Assembly: GCA_947625515.1 (NCBI GenBank)
Contig: CANQOO010000004.1
Span: forward strand, 62,001-126,000
Direction: 5' to 3'
Length of the DNA stretch: 64,000 nt
Source: an uncultured Clostridia bacterium
GTDB lineage: Bacteria > Bacillota > Clostridia > Christensenellales > UBA1242
This document shows, piece by piece, positions 10,917 to 21,100 of this stretch (position 1 is its first letter; the number at the start of each line of letters is the position of its first letter). The translations under genes were made by a program, and so were the position numbers. The notes beneath the pieces are model-generated. The model saw nothing but the letters and a program-made list of their open reading frames with translations, was not told the DNA's origin and searched no databases.

Positions 10917-12011
10917 TTACGCCTGATAAATCAGCTGTGCAATGTTGTTCATAAAAGATGGCAAAGTTATGGAAACAAATTGTTCCATTTTTTCAAGATA
11001 CACATATCCAAATTCGTTGTCATCTTCCACATATTTTGCAAGGTCGTTTTTATAAGTGACAGCAAGCGTTCTGAAATCCATCTCTTCCACAGCCCTTGTG
11101 AACGCATCTGCCTCCACAAAAAATTCGTTGACAAGGTCCAAAAGTTGTGTAAAACTTTCTTTTGTGACATTTTGTTTGTATGCCGCTTTTGATAGAACAA
11201 ATTTCTGCTTGAAAGAAGAATATTGCAAATTGAGGTTGGAAAGCAGTTGGTCTATGCGTGCCTTGCAGTCGCCTGCTGCCTGAGCACTCCAAGTCATTTT
11301 GTTGGAAATTTCTGAAATTGGCAAATCGGTGAACAAATGCAGCATTCTTGCACGCATAAATTCTTTCACAATGCCAATATCGCTTGGCTGAGGGTCAACT
11401 TTTTTCAGGAGTTCAAAAATTTCGGTGGCTTCGATTGTTTGTGCAAGCGAAATTGAAAGTTTCACATTCTTCTCCACAAGTGAGCCAAAAACCGCCTTAA
11501 AATCACGCAGCACAGATTCATTTGTTTCGCTTGGAACAACTGTTTCGAGGTCGTCGAAATGGGATTGAAGAGACTCTCTTGCCTTGACAAAATTTTGAAT
11601 TTCTTTCGTGTATGATGTAAGGGCAGAATTCAATTCGTTCAGTTGTTGCTTTGCCTCAGAAGTGAGTTCGTCGTCCTCAAGTCCCAAAATGTAGTCACGA
11701 TTTTTGTGAATGTAATCCTCAGAAATGACAAGTGCGGCGTTATACACCGTTCTCAGTTCGCCAAAATTTCCCTGATTGCCGTCCACATACGTGTTGATTT
11801 TTGGCCCAAAGTTGACCTTATAATTTGTTTGCAGTGACTCAATTTCTCCACTTTCAAAAATGTTTGAATATTTGTCATATTCCGCATCCAGTGCCGCAAA
11901 ATTTTCTGCTATCGTTTTTATGCTTGTCCCTCCGCAGCCAGTCACGCCAAACACGCACATCACGCACGCAAGACATAACATTATCGAAACAAAAATGTTA
12001 TTTTTTTTCAT
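10917..12011 (-). CDS. Lipoprotein of unknown function, helical
   Basis: 364 residues starting MKKNNIFVSIML, with a lipoprotein signal ending in GVTGC (lipobox). The mature part is predicted mostly alpha-helical, with acidic and hydrophobic heptad-like stretches and no motif I recognise. The start is fixed by GGGAGGG 8 nt before ATG 12011. This site is formed by the last codons of the upstream gene, whose stop is 1 nt away, so the two are translationally coupled. Both face the outside of the membrane and probably work together. The neighbouring dnaB gives no functional hint. Confidence 0.75.
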   Translation of the reverse strand: MKKNNIFVSIMLCLACVMCVFGVTGCGGTSIKTIAENFAALDAEYDKYSNIFESGEIESLQTNYKVNFGPKINTYVDGNQGNFGELRTVYNAALVISEDYIHKNRDYILGLEDDELTSEAKQQLNELNSALTSYTKEIQNFVKARESLQSHFDDLETVVPSETNESVLRDFKAVFGSLVEKNVKLSISLAQTIEATEIFELLKKVDPQPSDIGIVKEFMRARMLHLFTDLPISEISNKMTWSAQAAGDCKARIDQLLSNLNLQYSSFKQKFVLSKAAYKQNVTKESFTQLLDLVNEFFVEADAFTRAVEEMDFRTLAVTYKNDLAKYVEDDNEFGYVYLEKMEQFVSITLPSFMNNIAQLIYQA

Positions 12012-12012
12012 T

Positions 12013-12879
12013 TTAAACCCTCCCATACAGCGTCACCCAACTGCCAGAGATGAAGCCTTGATATTCCGCGGCAGTTTTGCCATTGTCTTGAATGGTTTTG
12101 ACTTTTTGTTGAAGAATTGTGTTGTATGGATAGTTTAAAATCACATGCTCATTTTCCTTTACAAGATAGGCACTCACAAATTGAAGCAGCCCGCTGCCAA
12201 ACTTGGCATCCTGAGAGGAGTTTTTGGAAATATCCTCCATCATGTCAGTCATTGCGTCAAAGATTATGTCCGTAAAGCCGTTGTTTTGAATGCCGCCGTG
12301 CTCAATGTGATTTGGAACGCTGTCGCGATAAATCAGAATAAGTTTGGCAACGGCGTCTGCAGAGTTTTCAATCATTTCGTCCAAATCTTGTTTGCAGTCT
12401 GTCCATGTGGATGCCGTCCAGTATGCACTTCCCTGAGTTTTGGATTTCACATCAAGAATGTATTCTTTCAAGTTGTCAGCATTTTTTTGTGCTCTGGAAA
12501 GACTTTTTTCAACTGCTCCGTGATTGGTGTTGTAGGTTGTGGTGGCATCAGCAAAAAGCATCTCTCGTGCAAAAAACTCCACACTTATCTCAAAAGCGGA
12601 ATATGCATCAAGATAATTGGAAATTGTGTTGACTTCCCCCTGAGAAAGTTCTCCGGTCAGCGTTTTCAAATTTGTCAAATATTCTTTAATCAATTCATTC
12701 TCTTGTGAGCCTTGCTGAGTGTTTTGCTCGCTTGCCAAATATCCCGTCTGCGTGACTTCAAGCAAATTTTCTGAAAGTGCTTTTGTGTCGCGAACCTTGA
12801 AGAGGTTAATGAACACAATCGCCAGCACAACACCGATAATTGCCAGCACAAGAATGAGAATAAGCCACTTCTTTTTCAT
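12013..12879 (-). CDS. Membrane-anchored extracytoplasmic protein, unknown function
   Basis: 288 residues. A single N-terminal hydrophobic segment (residues about 4-27, LILILVLAIIGVVLAIVFI) follows MKKK, so the rest is expected outside the cell as an uncleaved anchor protein. The body is helical and Asn/Gln/Glu-rich. A GGAGAAGAAATG ribosome site sets the start. It is the first gene of a coupled pair with the following lipoprotein and lies 85 nt downstream of dnaB on the same strand. I do not recognise the family. Confidence 0.7.
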   Translation of the reverse strand: MKKKWLILILVLAIIGVVLAIVFINLFKVRDTKALSENLLEVTQTGYLASEQNTQQGSQENELIKEYLTNLKTLTGELSQGEVNTISNYLDAYSAFEISVEFFAREMLFADATTTYNTNHGAVEKSLSRAQKNADNLKEYILDVKSKTQGSAYWTASTWTDCKQDLDEMIENSADAVAKLILIYRDSVPNHIEHGGIQNNGFTDIIFDAMTDMMEDISKNSSQDAKFGSGLLQFVSAYLVKENEHVILNYPYNTILQQKVKTIQDNGKTAAEYQGFISGSWVTLYGRV

Positions 12880-12964
12880 TTCTTCTCCTTTATTTCATTC
12901 ATTCGGCAGTTTTAATCTAATTTTTCACACTTTTTTCGCTTAAATTTTCAGCCTTAATTTTCAT

Positions 12965-14344
12965 TTATTCGGTGGTTTCAACTTTGATTTTTTCATTAGG
13001 ATTGAGATAGGTCGTATATTCTCCCGCCCATTTAAGTTTAATCTCGCCAGTTTCACCATTTCTGTGTTTTGCAATGTTCAAATAGACAGTTCCCGGTTCA
13101 TCCTCCGGTTTTTCGGCGTGATATTTTGCAGGGTTATACAAGAAAAGCACAATGTCCGCGTCCTGCTCGATGGAGCCAGATTCTCGAAGGTCAGCCATGA
13201 TAGGGCGGTGGTCATCACGAAGGTCTGGTCCACGGTTGAGCTGAGCAAGCAAAATCACCGGCACATTCAACTCTTTTGCCATCTGTTTGAGGGCTTTTGT
13301 GATTTGAGTAACTTCCTGAGTGCGGTTTTCCGCGTGATAGCCCCGCGTTTTGTCGGAGGCACTGTTAAGATTCATCAAGGTCAGATAGTCAATCACAACC
13401 AAGTCCAGCCCCTCAGTCAACTTCAATTTTTGACATTTGGTGCGGACTTCAAAAGGCGAAATGCCTGCCGTCGGGTCGATGAAAATTCCTGCTGAGGACA
13501 ATTTCCTCTCCGCAGTCCACGCCCGCTTCCACTCTTCCGGAGTCAAGTCGCCGTTCAAGATTTTGGCAAGTTCCACTTTGGAAACGGAAGAGAGCGAACG
13601 TGCCATAAGCTGCTCACGAGCCATTTCCAGAGAAAACACTGCCACTTTTTTTGCAGCAGTGGTTGCCGCATGCACGGCAATGTTCATGGCAAAAGATGTT
13701 TTCCCCACGCCTGGACGTGCCGCCAAAATGATTAAGTCGCTGTTTTGCAAGCCATTTGTGATGGCGTCAAATTCTTTATATCCCGTTTCAATGCCACGCA
13801 ATTTTCCTTTGTTTTCGGAAAGAAAGGACATCTGCTTCAACAGATTTGTCATCGCACCGCCAGGAGCACCAACCGCTTCCAAATCCGTTTTCATATCTTT
13901 TTGAGAAAGATTGAAAATTTCCTTCTCGGCAAATCGCATAGCATCTTCGCCGTCCTGACTGTCGAAAGTGTTATTGATGATTTTTTGCGAGGTGGAAATA
14001 AGGTGTCTGCGAACCGAGGCATCTTTGACAATGTCAACATAGTGCTGAAAGTTTGCAGTGGCAGGCACATTGTTGGTCAGGAAAGAAATATATTCAATCC
14101 CGCCAACGTTTTCCAATTTCTTTTCGCTTTCAAGTTGACTTGTCAGGGTGACATAGTCAACCGGAATGCTTTTCATGTAAATTTTTTGCATGCTCTCAAA
14201 AATGTTTTTGTGGGCTTCGGAATAAAAATCCTCTGGCTGAACGTCCGCCAAAATATCACGCTGAATTTCGTTATCCAAAAGAATGCAACCCAAAAGTGCT
14301 TGCTCGGCTTCCAGACTGTTTGGCAAAATTTTATAATCAGCCAT
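12965..14344 (-). CDS. dnaB: Replicative DNA helicase DnaB
   Basis: Hexameric 5'-3' helicase of the replication fork. The N-terminal primase/loader-interacting domain begins with the classic 'LPNSLEAEQALLGCILLD'. The RecA-like C-terminal domain has Walker A (AARPGVGKTSFAMN) and Walker B (LDLVVIDYLTLM), followed by the family stretch LLAQLNRGPD. At 459 residues it is full length. The start is ATG 14344 (MADYKI), with GGAGG 5 nt upstream; an ATG four codons earlier overlaps that site. No intein is present, although dnaB is a common intein site. Confidence 0.96.
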   Translation of the reverse strand: MADYKILPNSLEAEQALLGCILLDNEIQRDILADVQPEDFYSEAHKNIFESMQKIYMKSIPVDYVTLTSQLESEKKLENVGGIEYISFLTNNVPATANFQHYVDIVKDASVRRHLISTSQKIINNTFDSQDGEDAMRFAEKEIFNLSQKDMKTDLEAVGAPGGAMTNLLKQMSFLSENKGKLRGIETGYKEFDAITNGLQNSDLIILAARPGVGKTSFAMNIAVHAATTAAKKVAVFSLEMAREQLMARSLSSVSKVELAKILNGDLTPEEWKRAWTAERKLSSAGIFIDPTAGISPFEVRTKCQKLKLTEGLDLVVIDYLTLMNLNSASDKTRGYHAENRTQEVTQITKALKQMAKELNVPVILLAQLNRGPDLRDDHRPIMADLRESGSIEQDADIVLFLYNPAKYHAEKPEDEPGTVYLNIAKHRNGETGEIKLKWAGEYTTYLNPNEKIKVETTE

Positions 14345-14540
14345 CTTTTCCTCCAAATTGTAAATTTTAGTGTTTTTATTTATTTTCTTGTGTTTTTTCT
14401 TGTTGTCTTTTTTGTTTTTGTTTTTTACTTTTGTTTTTGTATTTTTGTTTTTTGTGTTTCTTATTTTTTGTCTTTAATTGCGTTTACTTTTTAATGTTTT
14501 TTTTGCAAAAACAGGCATTTTTCGCGTGTTTTTGCAATTT

Positions 14541-14669
14541 TTATTTAAAATCTTTTTCGTCCTGCAGAGGAATTATGTCAATCGCCGGCTCTTCAAATGG
14601 ATGAACTTTTCGAAGTTTGGAAATCACCCGCTCGACTATTTAGGCAACATCTACTCTCACGAGAACGGG
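14541..14669 (-). pseudogene. Remnant of a COG3323/YqfO PII-like (CutA-fold) protein
   Basis: Downstream of, and overlapping, the small membrane gene, one minus-strand frame reads VLVRVDVA, then a stop at 14640-14642, then IVERVISKLRKVHPFEEPA and IDIIPLQ before a TAA at 14541. 'HPFEEPAIDIIPL' matches the hallmark HPYEEPAYDIYPL at the end of the PII-like YqfO/COG3323 family, and the preceding helix and strand also match in order. The usual N-terminal two thirds are missing and no start codon or ribosome site fits, so I call it a decayed 3' fragment. It could instead be a very short peptide gene, which I think less likely. Confidence 0.5.
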
Positions 14670-14908
14670 TCCTTTTTCTTGCTGAGACGTTCTTGTTTTT
14701 TCTTGTCAATTTTGCTGCATATCCAAACATAGAGGAAATACAGCACAAAAAGCATCACCACCAGCACCAAAATGTTCAGCCATTGTGGCACGTGGGCATA
14801 GAATTGCAGCAGAATTGCAACCACCATGGCAGGCAGAAAAACGATGAGCATAAACAGCCCAAGCCGTTTGAGTTTTTGCTTTAATTCGTTGCTTTCCGAC
14901 CTTCTCAT
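14657..14908 (-). CDS. Small two-helix membrane protein
   Basis: 83 residues: a charged N terminus (MRRSESNELKQKLKRLG), two hydrophobic helices (about 18-37 and 44-65) and a Lys-rich tail. No family is recognised. A consensus promoter places the transcription start at or next to the ATG, so it may be translated from a leaderless mRNA. No ribosome site precedes it and no alternative start fits downstream. Its 3' end overlaps the remnant of a PII-like gene. Confidence 0.55.
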   Translation of the reverse strand: MRRSESNELKQKLKRLGLFMLIVFLPAMVVAILLQFYAHVPQWLNILVLVVMLFVLYFLYVWICSKIDKKKQERLSKKKDPFS

Positions 14909-14914
14909 GAAACA

Positions 14915-14943
14915 AGTATAACAACAAACTTGAAATTTGTCAA
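14915..14943 (-). promoter_or_regulatory. Consensus sigma-A promoter of the small membrane gene
   Basis: Minus strand TTGACA (14938-14943), a 17-nt spacer, and TATACT (14915-14920). The predicted transcription start falls at about 14907-14909, on the start codon itself. Confidence 0.75.
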
Positions 14944-14954
14944 CTTTATGAAAA

Positions 14955-14997
14955 AGAATAAAAAAAGAAAGCCTCCAAATTGATGAAGCATTCTTTT
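14955..14997 (-). terminator. Rho-independent terminator after typA
   Basis: Arms 14963-14972 and 14988-14997 (AAAAGAATGC pairing with GCTTTCTTTT, one mismatch) followed on the minus strand by a T run. It ends the typA transcript just before the next promoter. Confidence 0.6.
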
Positions 14998-15125
14998 CTA
15001 AAAATGGCAGTTTGATAATTTTTCAAACTTGCATGCTAATTTTTCAAACTTCTTGTTGTGCCAAATTTACAATTGCAAATTTTTGTATCAAGTTGAAAAT
15101 CGTGCAAAATTTTATGCCGCTCGAT

Positions 15126-16958
15126 TTAAATCTCGCCGCGGAGCATTTTGCCGCGTTCACGAAGGCGCATGTTATGGTCAAGGATGATTTTTCTGATGCG
15201 GATGGATTGTGGGGTCACTTCCAAATATTCATCATCGCCCAAAAATTCGATGCAATCCTCCAAACTCATCAATCTTGGTGGGGTGAGTCTCAGTGCGTCA
15301 TCCGAGCCGGACGCACGGCAGTTTGAAAGATGTTTGGTTTTGCAAACATTGACAACAATATCGCCACCCTTTGGATTGGAGCCGACAACCATGCCGCCAT
15401 ACACAGCGGTGCCAGGCCCGATGAAGAGTTCGCCGCGTTCCTGAGCGTTATACAGCCCATACACAATCGCCTTGCCCTCTTCGTGTGCGATAAGCGAGCC
15501 ATAATCTCTGCGATTGATTTCGCCCTTGTATGGCTCATAATCATAGAAGATGGAGTTGATGATGCCCTCACCGCGAGTGTCGGTGAGATATTCACTCTTA
15601 AAGCCAAAAAGCCCACGCGAAGGAATGAGAAATTCCATTTTCATGCGGTTGCCGTGAGGCGTCATGCCCTGCAAATCGCCCTTACGCACGCCCATTTTGT
15701 TCATGACGGTGCCGACGCAGTCTTCTGGCACATCCAAAAACAGGCGGTCGATAGGCTCGCACTTCACGCCGTTTATCTCTTTAATCAGCACTTTTGGCTG
15801 GCTGACCTGAAATTCATATCCGTCACGACGCATGTTTTCAATCAGAATGGAAAGATGCATTTCGCCGCGTCCACGCACCTTAAATTTTTCAGCGGTGTCG
15901 CCGTCTTCAACACGCAGGGACAAATCCTTGACCGCTTCTTTATAAAGCCTGTCGCGAAGGTGACGGGACGTCACAAATTTGCCTTCCTTGCCGGCAAACG
16001 GGCTGTCGTTGACCATGAAAGTCATCTCCACACTAGGCTCAGCAATTTTGACAAATTCCACCGGCTCAATCGCGTTTTCGTCGCAGATTGTGTCGCCAAT
16101 GGTCACATCTTCCAGCCCTGCCACGCAGACAATTTCGCCCACTTTGGCACTTTCAACTGGCACGCGTTTTAAGCCTTCATACACAAACAGGCTGACAATC
16201 TTTGAACGCACCTTCTTGGCTTCATCATGGAAATTGCACACCACAACACTTTGCCCAACTTTGATTGTGCCACGCTCCACTTTGCCCACCGCCAGTTTGC
16301 CGACATAGTCATTGTGCTCCGCAGCCGAAACAAGCATTTTAAGTGCCCCATTTTCATCCCCTTGCGGTGCAGGAATGTGCGACAAGATGGTGTCGAAAAG
16401 TGGCTTCATATCTGTGCCTTTCTCGTTCATGTCCAGCGATGCAACACCCATTCGGGCGGAAGCAAAAACAAACGGCGAATTGAGTTGCTCTTCGTCTGCG
16501 TCCAGTTCAAGGAAAAGTTCCAAAACTTCGTCCACAACTTCTTTAATGCGGGCGTCTGGGCGGTCAATTTTGTTGACAACAACCACCACTTTCAGCCCGA
16601 GGGAAAGAGCCTTTTCAAGCACAAATCGCGTCTGCGGCATTGGACCCTCGAAAGCATCCACAACCAAAAGCACACCGTCCACCATTTTCAGGACGCGTTC
16701 CACCTCACCACCAAAATCAGCATGACCCGGGGTGTCCACAACATTGATTTTTACGCCGTTATAAAAGCAAGATGTGTTTTTGGAAAGAATGGTGATGCCA
16801 CGCTCTCTTTCAAGGGCGTTGCTGTCCATGACGCGGTCCTCCACAACTTGATTTTCTCTGAAAACATTGCCCTGCTTTAACAATTCGTTGACAAGCGATG
16901 TTTTGCCGTGGTCAACGTGAGCAATTATGGCGACATTTCTTATTTCTTTGTTTTCCAT
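15126..16958 (-). CDS. typA: GTP-binding protein TypA/BipA
   Basis: Translational GTPase that binds the ribosome and helps stress adaptation and ribosome assembly. Clear G motifs: AHVDHGKTS (G1, residues about 13-21), RGITI (G2), DTPGHADFGG (G3), NKIDRPDA (G4). The C-terminal part has the family's EF-G domain III/V-like region and the TypA-specific end (EVTPQSIRIRK, then MRLRERGKML). 610 residues is typical. An AGGACTT site precedes ATG 16958. It is transcribed alone from its own promoter, which overlaps the terminator of the gene upstream. Confidence 0.96.
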   Translation of the reverse strand: MENKEIRNVAIIAHVDHGKTSLVNELLKQGNVFRENQVVEDRVMDSNALERERGITILSKNTSCFYNGVKINVVDTPGHADFGGEVERVLKMVDGVLLVVDAFEGPMPQTRFVLEKALSLGLKVVVVVNKIDRPDARIKEVVDEVLELFLELDADEEQLNSPFVFASARMGVASLDMNEKGTDMKPLFDTILSHIPAPQGDENGALKMLVSAAEHNDYVGKLAVGKVERGTIKVGQSVVVCNFHDEAKKVRSKIVSLFVYEGLKRVPVESAKVGEIVCVAGLEDVTIGDTICDENAIEPVEFVKIAEPSVEMTFMVNDSPFAGKEGKFVTSRHLRDRLYKEAVKDLSLRVEDGDTAEKFKVRGRGEMHLSILIENMRRDGYEFQVSQPKVLIKEINGVKCEPIDRLFLDVPEDCVGTVMNKMGVRKGDLQGMTPHGNRMKMEFLIPSRGLFGFKSEYLTDTRGEGIINSIFYDYEPYKGEINRRDYGSLIAHEEGKAIVYGLYNAQERGELFIGPGTAVYGGMVVGSNPKGGDIVVNVCKTKHLSNCRASGSDDALRLTPPRLMSLEDCIEFLGDDEYLEVTPQSIRIRKIILDHNMRLRERGKMLRGEI

Positions 16959-17046
16959 TTTTTTAAGTCCTTTGTTGAGTTATCCTTAAAATTTTGCCGC
17001 CCCAAACTTTCACAACACTGACAGAATGGAGCCTTACAACTTGTGT

Positions 17047-17075
17047 ATTATATCACCAAAAAAGAAAAAAAACAA
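17047..17075 (-). promoter_or_regulatory. typA promoter
   Basis: Minus strand TTGTTT (17070-17075), a 17-nt spacer and TATAAT (17047-17052), about 90 nt before the typA start. The -35 lies in the T tract of the preceding terminator. Confidence 0.6.
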
Positions 17076-17091
17076 GGGCATTTCGCCCTTT
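17063..17091 (-). terminator. Terminator of the lipoprotein operon
   Basis: Minus strand AAGGGC-gaaat-GCCCTT hairpin (about 17074-17090) followed by GTTTTTTTT. It closes the transcript of the 17217-18122 gene, and its U tract overlaps the typA promoter. Confidence 0.7.
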
Positions 17092-17216
17092 TTGCAAGAT
17101 TTTCTTGGAAACTGCATCGTCTTTGCTTCATTTCTTGCAATGTTTTTTCATTTTGCCATGGCAAAATCTATGCTTTTTGGAAGCCTTCATGCATTCCCAT
17201 CATTGTTGCCCGCTTC

Positions 17217-18122
17217 TTATTTTTGCTTGCTTTCAGGTGAAGAGTCCTTCCTTGCACCTTTGCCGCTTGCTGCATTTTGACGCGAACGCAGTGCAAAGTA
17301 TGCCACCAGCATTCCAAGAAGCGTCACCACCACCGCAGCAGCATACCAAACAGGGGTGTTTGGCTGCGTTGTATAGAAAGTGATGGTGGTGTCGCCGTCG
17401 GCAATGTCTTGGGCAGACTTGATGAACACATTATGGTGCAGCACGCCATCGTCAAAGCAAAGTTCTGATTTAATGGCGGACTGAGTGGAGGAAAAATAAT
17501 ACATAAAATTGCTTTTTTCATACATTTGCAGCAGCGTTTCAACATCGGCATAATCCGCTGCACTTGCCCAGTTTGTGAGAGCAATTGTGCAAACCTGCTT
17601 CAAATTTTCCGCACCCTGAGTGGTTGAAACGGGAAATGTTGTGGAAATTTCCGTCTTTTTCATGAAAAATCCGCTTGTCTTGGTGCTGGACGAAGAGTCT
17701 TCCTCCTCTTGCGGCTGGTCTTGTACGCCGAAAAACTCTTTCTGTGCTTCAATATCCGCAAAAGTGATGGAAAAAGCAAAGCCATCGATGTCTGTGAATT
17801 CCGCAACCGGACTGACCTTCACGCCCTGCCCGGCACGCAACCTGTTCTGCTCGGCAACCGCCCTAACATTGAGGCTGAGAAAATATCGAAAAGCGTTGAC
17901 ATCGTTTTGCGTCAGTCCATTTTGCAGAAAAATTTCGCTGTTGATGGGAAAGATGTATGCCACAGCAATGGAGCCATCGTCATTTGCTTGCCTCATAATG
18001 CGAAAGGCGTTTGTTTGATTGACCACCTCGGCGTCCACCTGAGACTCCCCGCAGCCTGCAAGCAAAAAGGGACAAAAAACGCTCAAAAAACACAATAAAA
18101 CTGTAAAAAGTGACTTTTTCAT
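17217..18122 (-). CDS. Lipoprotein with C-terminal membrane anchor, partner of the giant lipoprotein
   Basis: 301 residues from MKKSLFTVLL; lipobox FLLAGC near residue 22, so the N terminus is lipidated. The middle is a globular extracytoplasmic domain with a Ser/Glu-rich linker (EEEDSSSSTKT). Near the C terminus a hydrophobic helix (AAAVVVTLLGMLVAYFAL) followed by basic residues anchors it again, leaving the tail inside. The longer in-frame start lacks a signal sequence, so I chose 18122. It begins 63 nt after the 11-kb gene with no terminator between, so the two are likely one operon, and it may anchor or help export the giant protein. The family is not recognised. Confidence 0.75.
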   Translation of the reverse strand: MKKSLFTVLLCFLSVFCPFLLAGCGESQVDAEVVNQTNAFRIMRQANDDGSIAVAYIFPINSEIFLQNGLTQNDVNAFRYFLSLNVRAVAEQNRLRAGQGVKVSPVAEFTDIDGFAFSITFADIEAQKEFFGVQDQPQEEEDSSSSTKTSGFFMKKTEISTTFPVSTTQGAENLKQVCTIALTNWASAADYADVETLLQMYEKSNFMYYFSSTQSAIKSELCFDDGVLHHNVFIKSAQDIADGDTTITFYTTQPNTPVWYAAAVVVTLLGMLVAYFALRSRQNAASGKGARKDSSPESKQK

Positions 18123-18185
18123 ATAATATTTATACTCTTTTTCTCTTCTCAATATTCTCTTCTGCAAAATTCCACCCATCTTGCA

Positions 18186-21100
18186 TCAAGTTGCTCTTGT
18201 TGTTGCAATAATGTCTCCATGCACCCAGTTTTGTGAGGCAATATTCATCTGTTCCAGCGTGCCATGGTTGACATTTTGACTGCCAGTGTCTCCCATGTTC
18301 TTGCCAAGCACCACCACGCCTGCCATATAGCATTTCACATAGCAGTTTTCGCCACCTTCAACATAGATATCAAAATTGTTGGTGCAAGCGGTCATTTTCT
18401 CGCCGCCGCTGTTGGTGTTGGTGATGGCAATTCCTCCAATTTGCACAAAACTTGCATCGTTTGTGCAGATGATTTCCAGCTTGTTTGTCCTCAGCGAGCC
18501 AAGCTCATATGTCCTTTCTGAGCCAGAGGTGCAGTTTCGCACAGTGGCATCATTGGTGTAAACAATGCCGCTGGCAAAAATGAATTGCATCTGCCCGCTG
18601 TCGCTTATGGAAATGTCGGTTGTAACAGAGCAGTTTTCCATAATTGCGTCAGTGCCAATGTTTCTGCCAACAAGTCCGGCATAAACCATGACATCATTTG
18701 CGTTTTGAGCCACAAAATGATTGGAAAATCCAACAAGCTCCACGCCGCTGATTTGCCCATTGTTTGTCACCGCAAGACCTGCCATGATGGCAAAACCTCC
18801 CACATTGACAAGAGAGTCGGTGTTGCCATATTTGACAGAAATTTTTAAGTTGCTGATTTTTGCCGAGCTGGCAACATTTTCGAACAGTGACGCCCCACGC
18901 ACAAAATCTATTTTTCGCTGTCCTGTGGTGATTTCCGCCACATTGTCGGACGCCAAGATTGTCACTTTTTGTTCAAGCGAGATTGTTCGCGTGACAACAT
19001 ATGAAATTTCATGATTGTCGCCGTCAATTTCCCCCTCAAAACTGCCCGCAAAAAGCACGCCTTCAAAAATTTCCACATTCACATCCTCTGCGAGGCGGAA
19101 ATAATATTTTTCAGCTTCAATCACGGTCTGACTGCTGCCAATCTGCTCAAATTTGCAAAGATATTGTGGGCGTTTTGTTTGACGCAAAGCAATGTTTTGA
19201 AATTGCTGTTTTGCACTGACCGGCTGATTTTCGCCCGAGATGATGTATGGATTTTCTTGTGTGCCTTGACCACAGGCGAAGATGTCAAAATTGACATACT
19301 CTCTGCCCGCGTCAGTTTGCACGCCCTCACCCACAAGATGAGAAAGTTCTTCCGATTGCAAACTGCTGTCGCCATACTTAATTCGCACGCTCAGTTCCAC
19401 CTGACCAATGATGGTCGGCTGAAAAATTGTGCTGGTGGAGTGATAAATTCTTGTGGTTGTCCTTGTGCCTTGTGCAGTGAGGGAAATTTTGTAGGTGTAG
19501 GTTGCCTGAATGACATATTCTCTGACGTCCTCACTGGCGGCAGTCCAAGAAAATTCTCCACGGGTCTGATTCCAACTTATGAACGCACCTTCCGCCCACT
19601 CTGCACGAGTCAAGTTGAACGACTGGCTGACGTCGCTGGAAAGCACATCCGTCAGCCCGCTCACAACAAATGAAACTTCGGCAGCCACATTTTCTTTGAT
19701 GACCAAAATGGCAGTTCTCACAAATCTGTCGCCGCTGCCAAACACAACGTTTGAAAGTTCAACATCGTCATTGAAAATGTAAATCTTATCAGCGTTGACA
19801 GAGAATTGCACCTCTTGTGCTTCGCCGCCCAACATAAATGTTGCCGTGATGAGATTGTCCTTTTTTGCAACATCTGCGAAATATTTTTCAAAACTCAAAA
19901 TTTCGCAACTTGTGGTCGTCTCCAAGCCTTGTGCCCCTTTCACAGTGGCAGTTCCTGTGAGGACCTCAAAGTCTTGCTCTTCAATTTGTGCAACTTTTGT
20001 GACCTCTCCACTTCGTCCAAGCGAACGCACCAAATTGCCGCTGTTGCCGGCTGCCGCTGTTGCATAGACGGTCAGTGTGTGCAGCCCGCCTGCAAGTTCG
20101 CCCGCGTTTTCGGTGAACATAATCTTGAATGTCCTTCCGCCGCTTTCGTTTTCAATGGAAACGCTGAACTGTCCCAAAATTTGCTTAACTTTTCCGTCAA
20201 TCTTTTCGGTCACAATAAAATCTATGAAGTCCTTAAAGTTCTCCTCAGTCAAAGAGGTGTCTGTGGTGCGATATAGCCATGTCAGCACCCTGTCCTCAAC
20301 TTTCACTGAGTCAGCAACGACCGTTGGAAGTTGTCGGATGCCGTCCATCACTGCTCCTTCGCCCATGAGGGCATACTTTCCGCTTTCAAATCTCACATTG
20401 CCGCCAGCGACACCGCCGTCATCAAGGTTGATGGCAGAATAGCCTCGCTGCAATGCAAGTGCTCGAACGCAAACGCTGTATTCAAGGCTTTCAACATCGT
20501 CAGAAGAAGAGTCGGTCAGAGTGCTGAAATCGAAATAAGTGTTTGTCGTGTAAATTGTTTTTGCATAGTCATTCTTCACGCTGCCGTCCAAAGCATGAGC
20601 ATATCTTTGGATGTCCAGCCGATAGACAATCACTGCCTGCTGTGGCAAAGTTTCGCCTTCTCGTCCAGTGACTGCTTGCCAAGAAAGCATGCTTTGCTGG
20701 TCAATTTCCAGGTCTTGCACAGCATCCAGCATACGTGCGGAAAGAGTTGCCCCTGCACTTGAAGCCGCAACACATATTCCCGAGCCAGGGTCAATCACGC
20801 CGTTTATGCTTTGGCAGAGCAATTTCTTGACATTGTATTGGTCGGTCGGCTGAGGTGCAAGCGTGGCGGTGGTGCCAAGTGCCTGCACAATAAATTCAGT
20901 TGCACGCTGCTCAGTGTTTTTATATGCAAACGCCTCGCTGCCCGCACTCAGTCCCGTCACGCCTGGGGCATACAGAAGTTCTTTCTGATGTTCGTCCTCC
21001 GCCCGCGTGTCAGGGAATTTGTAACCCAGGGAGGAAGCATTGTTTTTGATTTCATACATAAAGGTGCTGCCGCCGTCAGAATAAATATTTTTAAGCACCT

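Noticed and set aside
12965-14344. Intein in dnaB
   Set aside because: The protein is a normal 459 residues, with Walker A and the following motifs uninterrupted.
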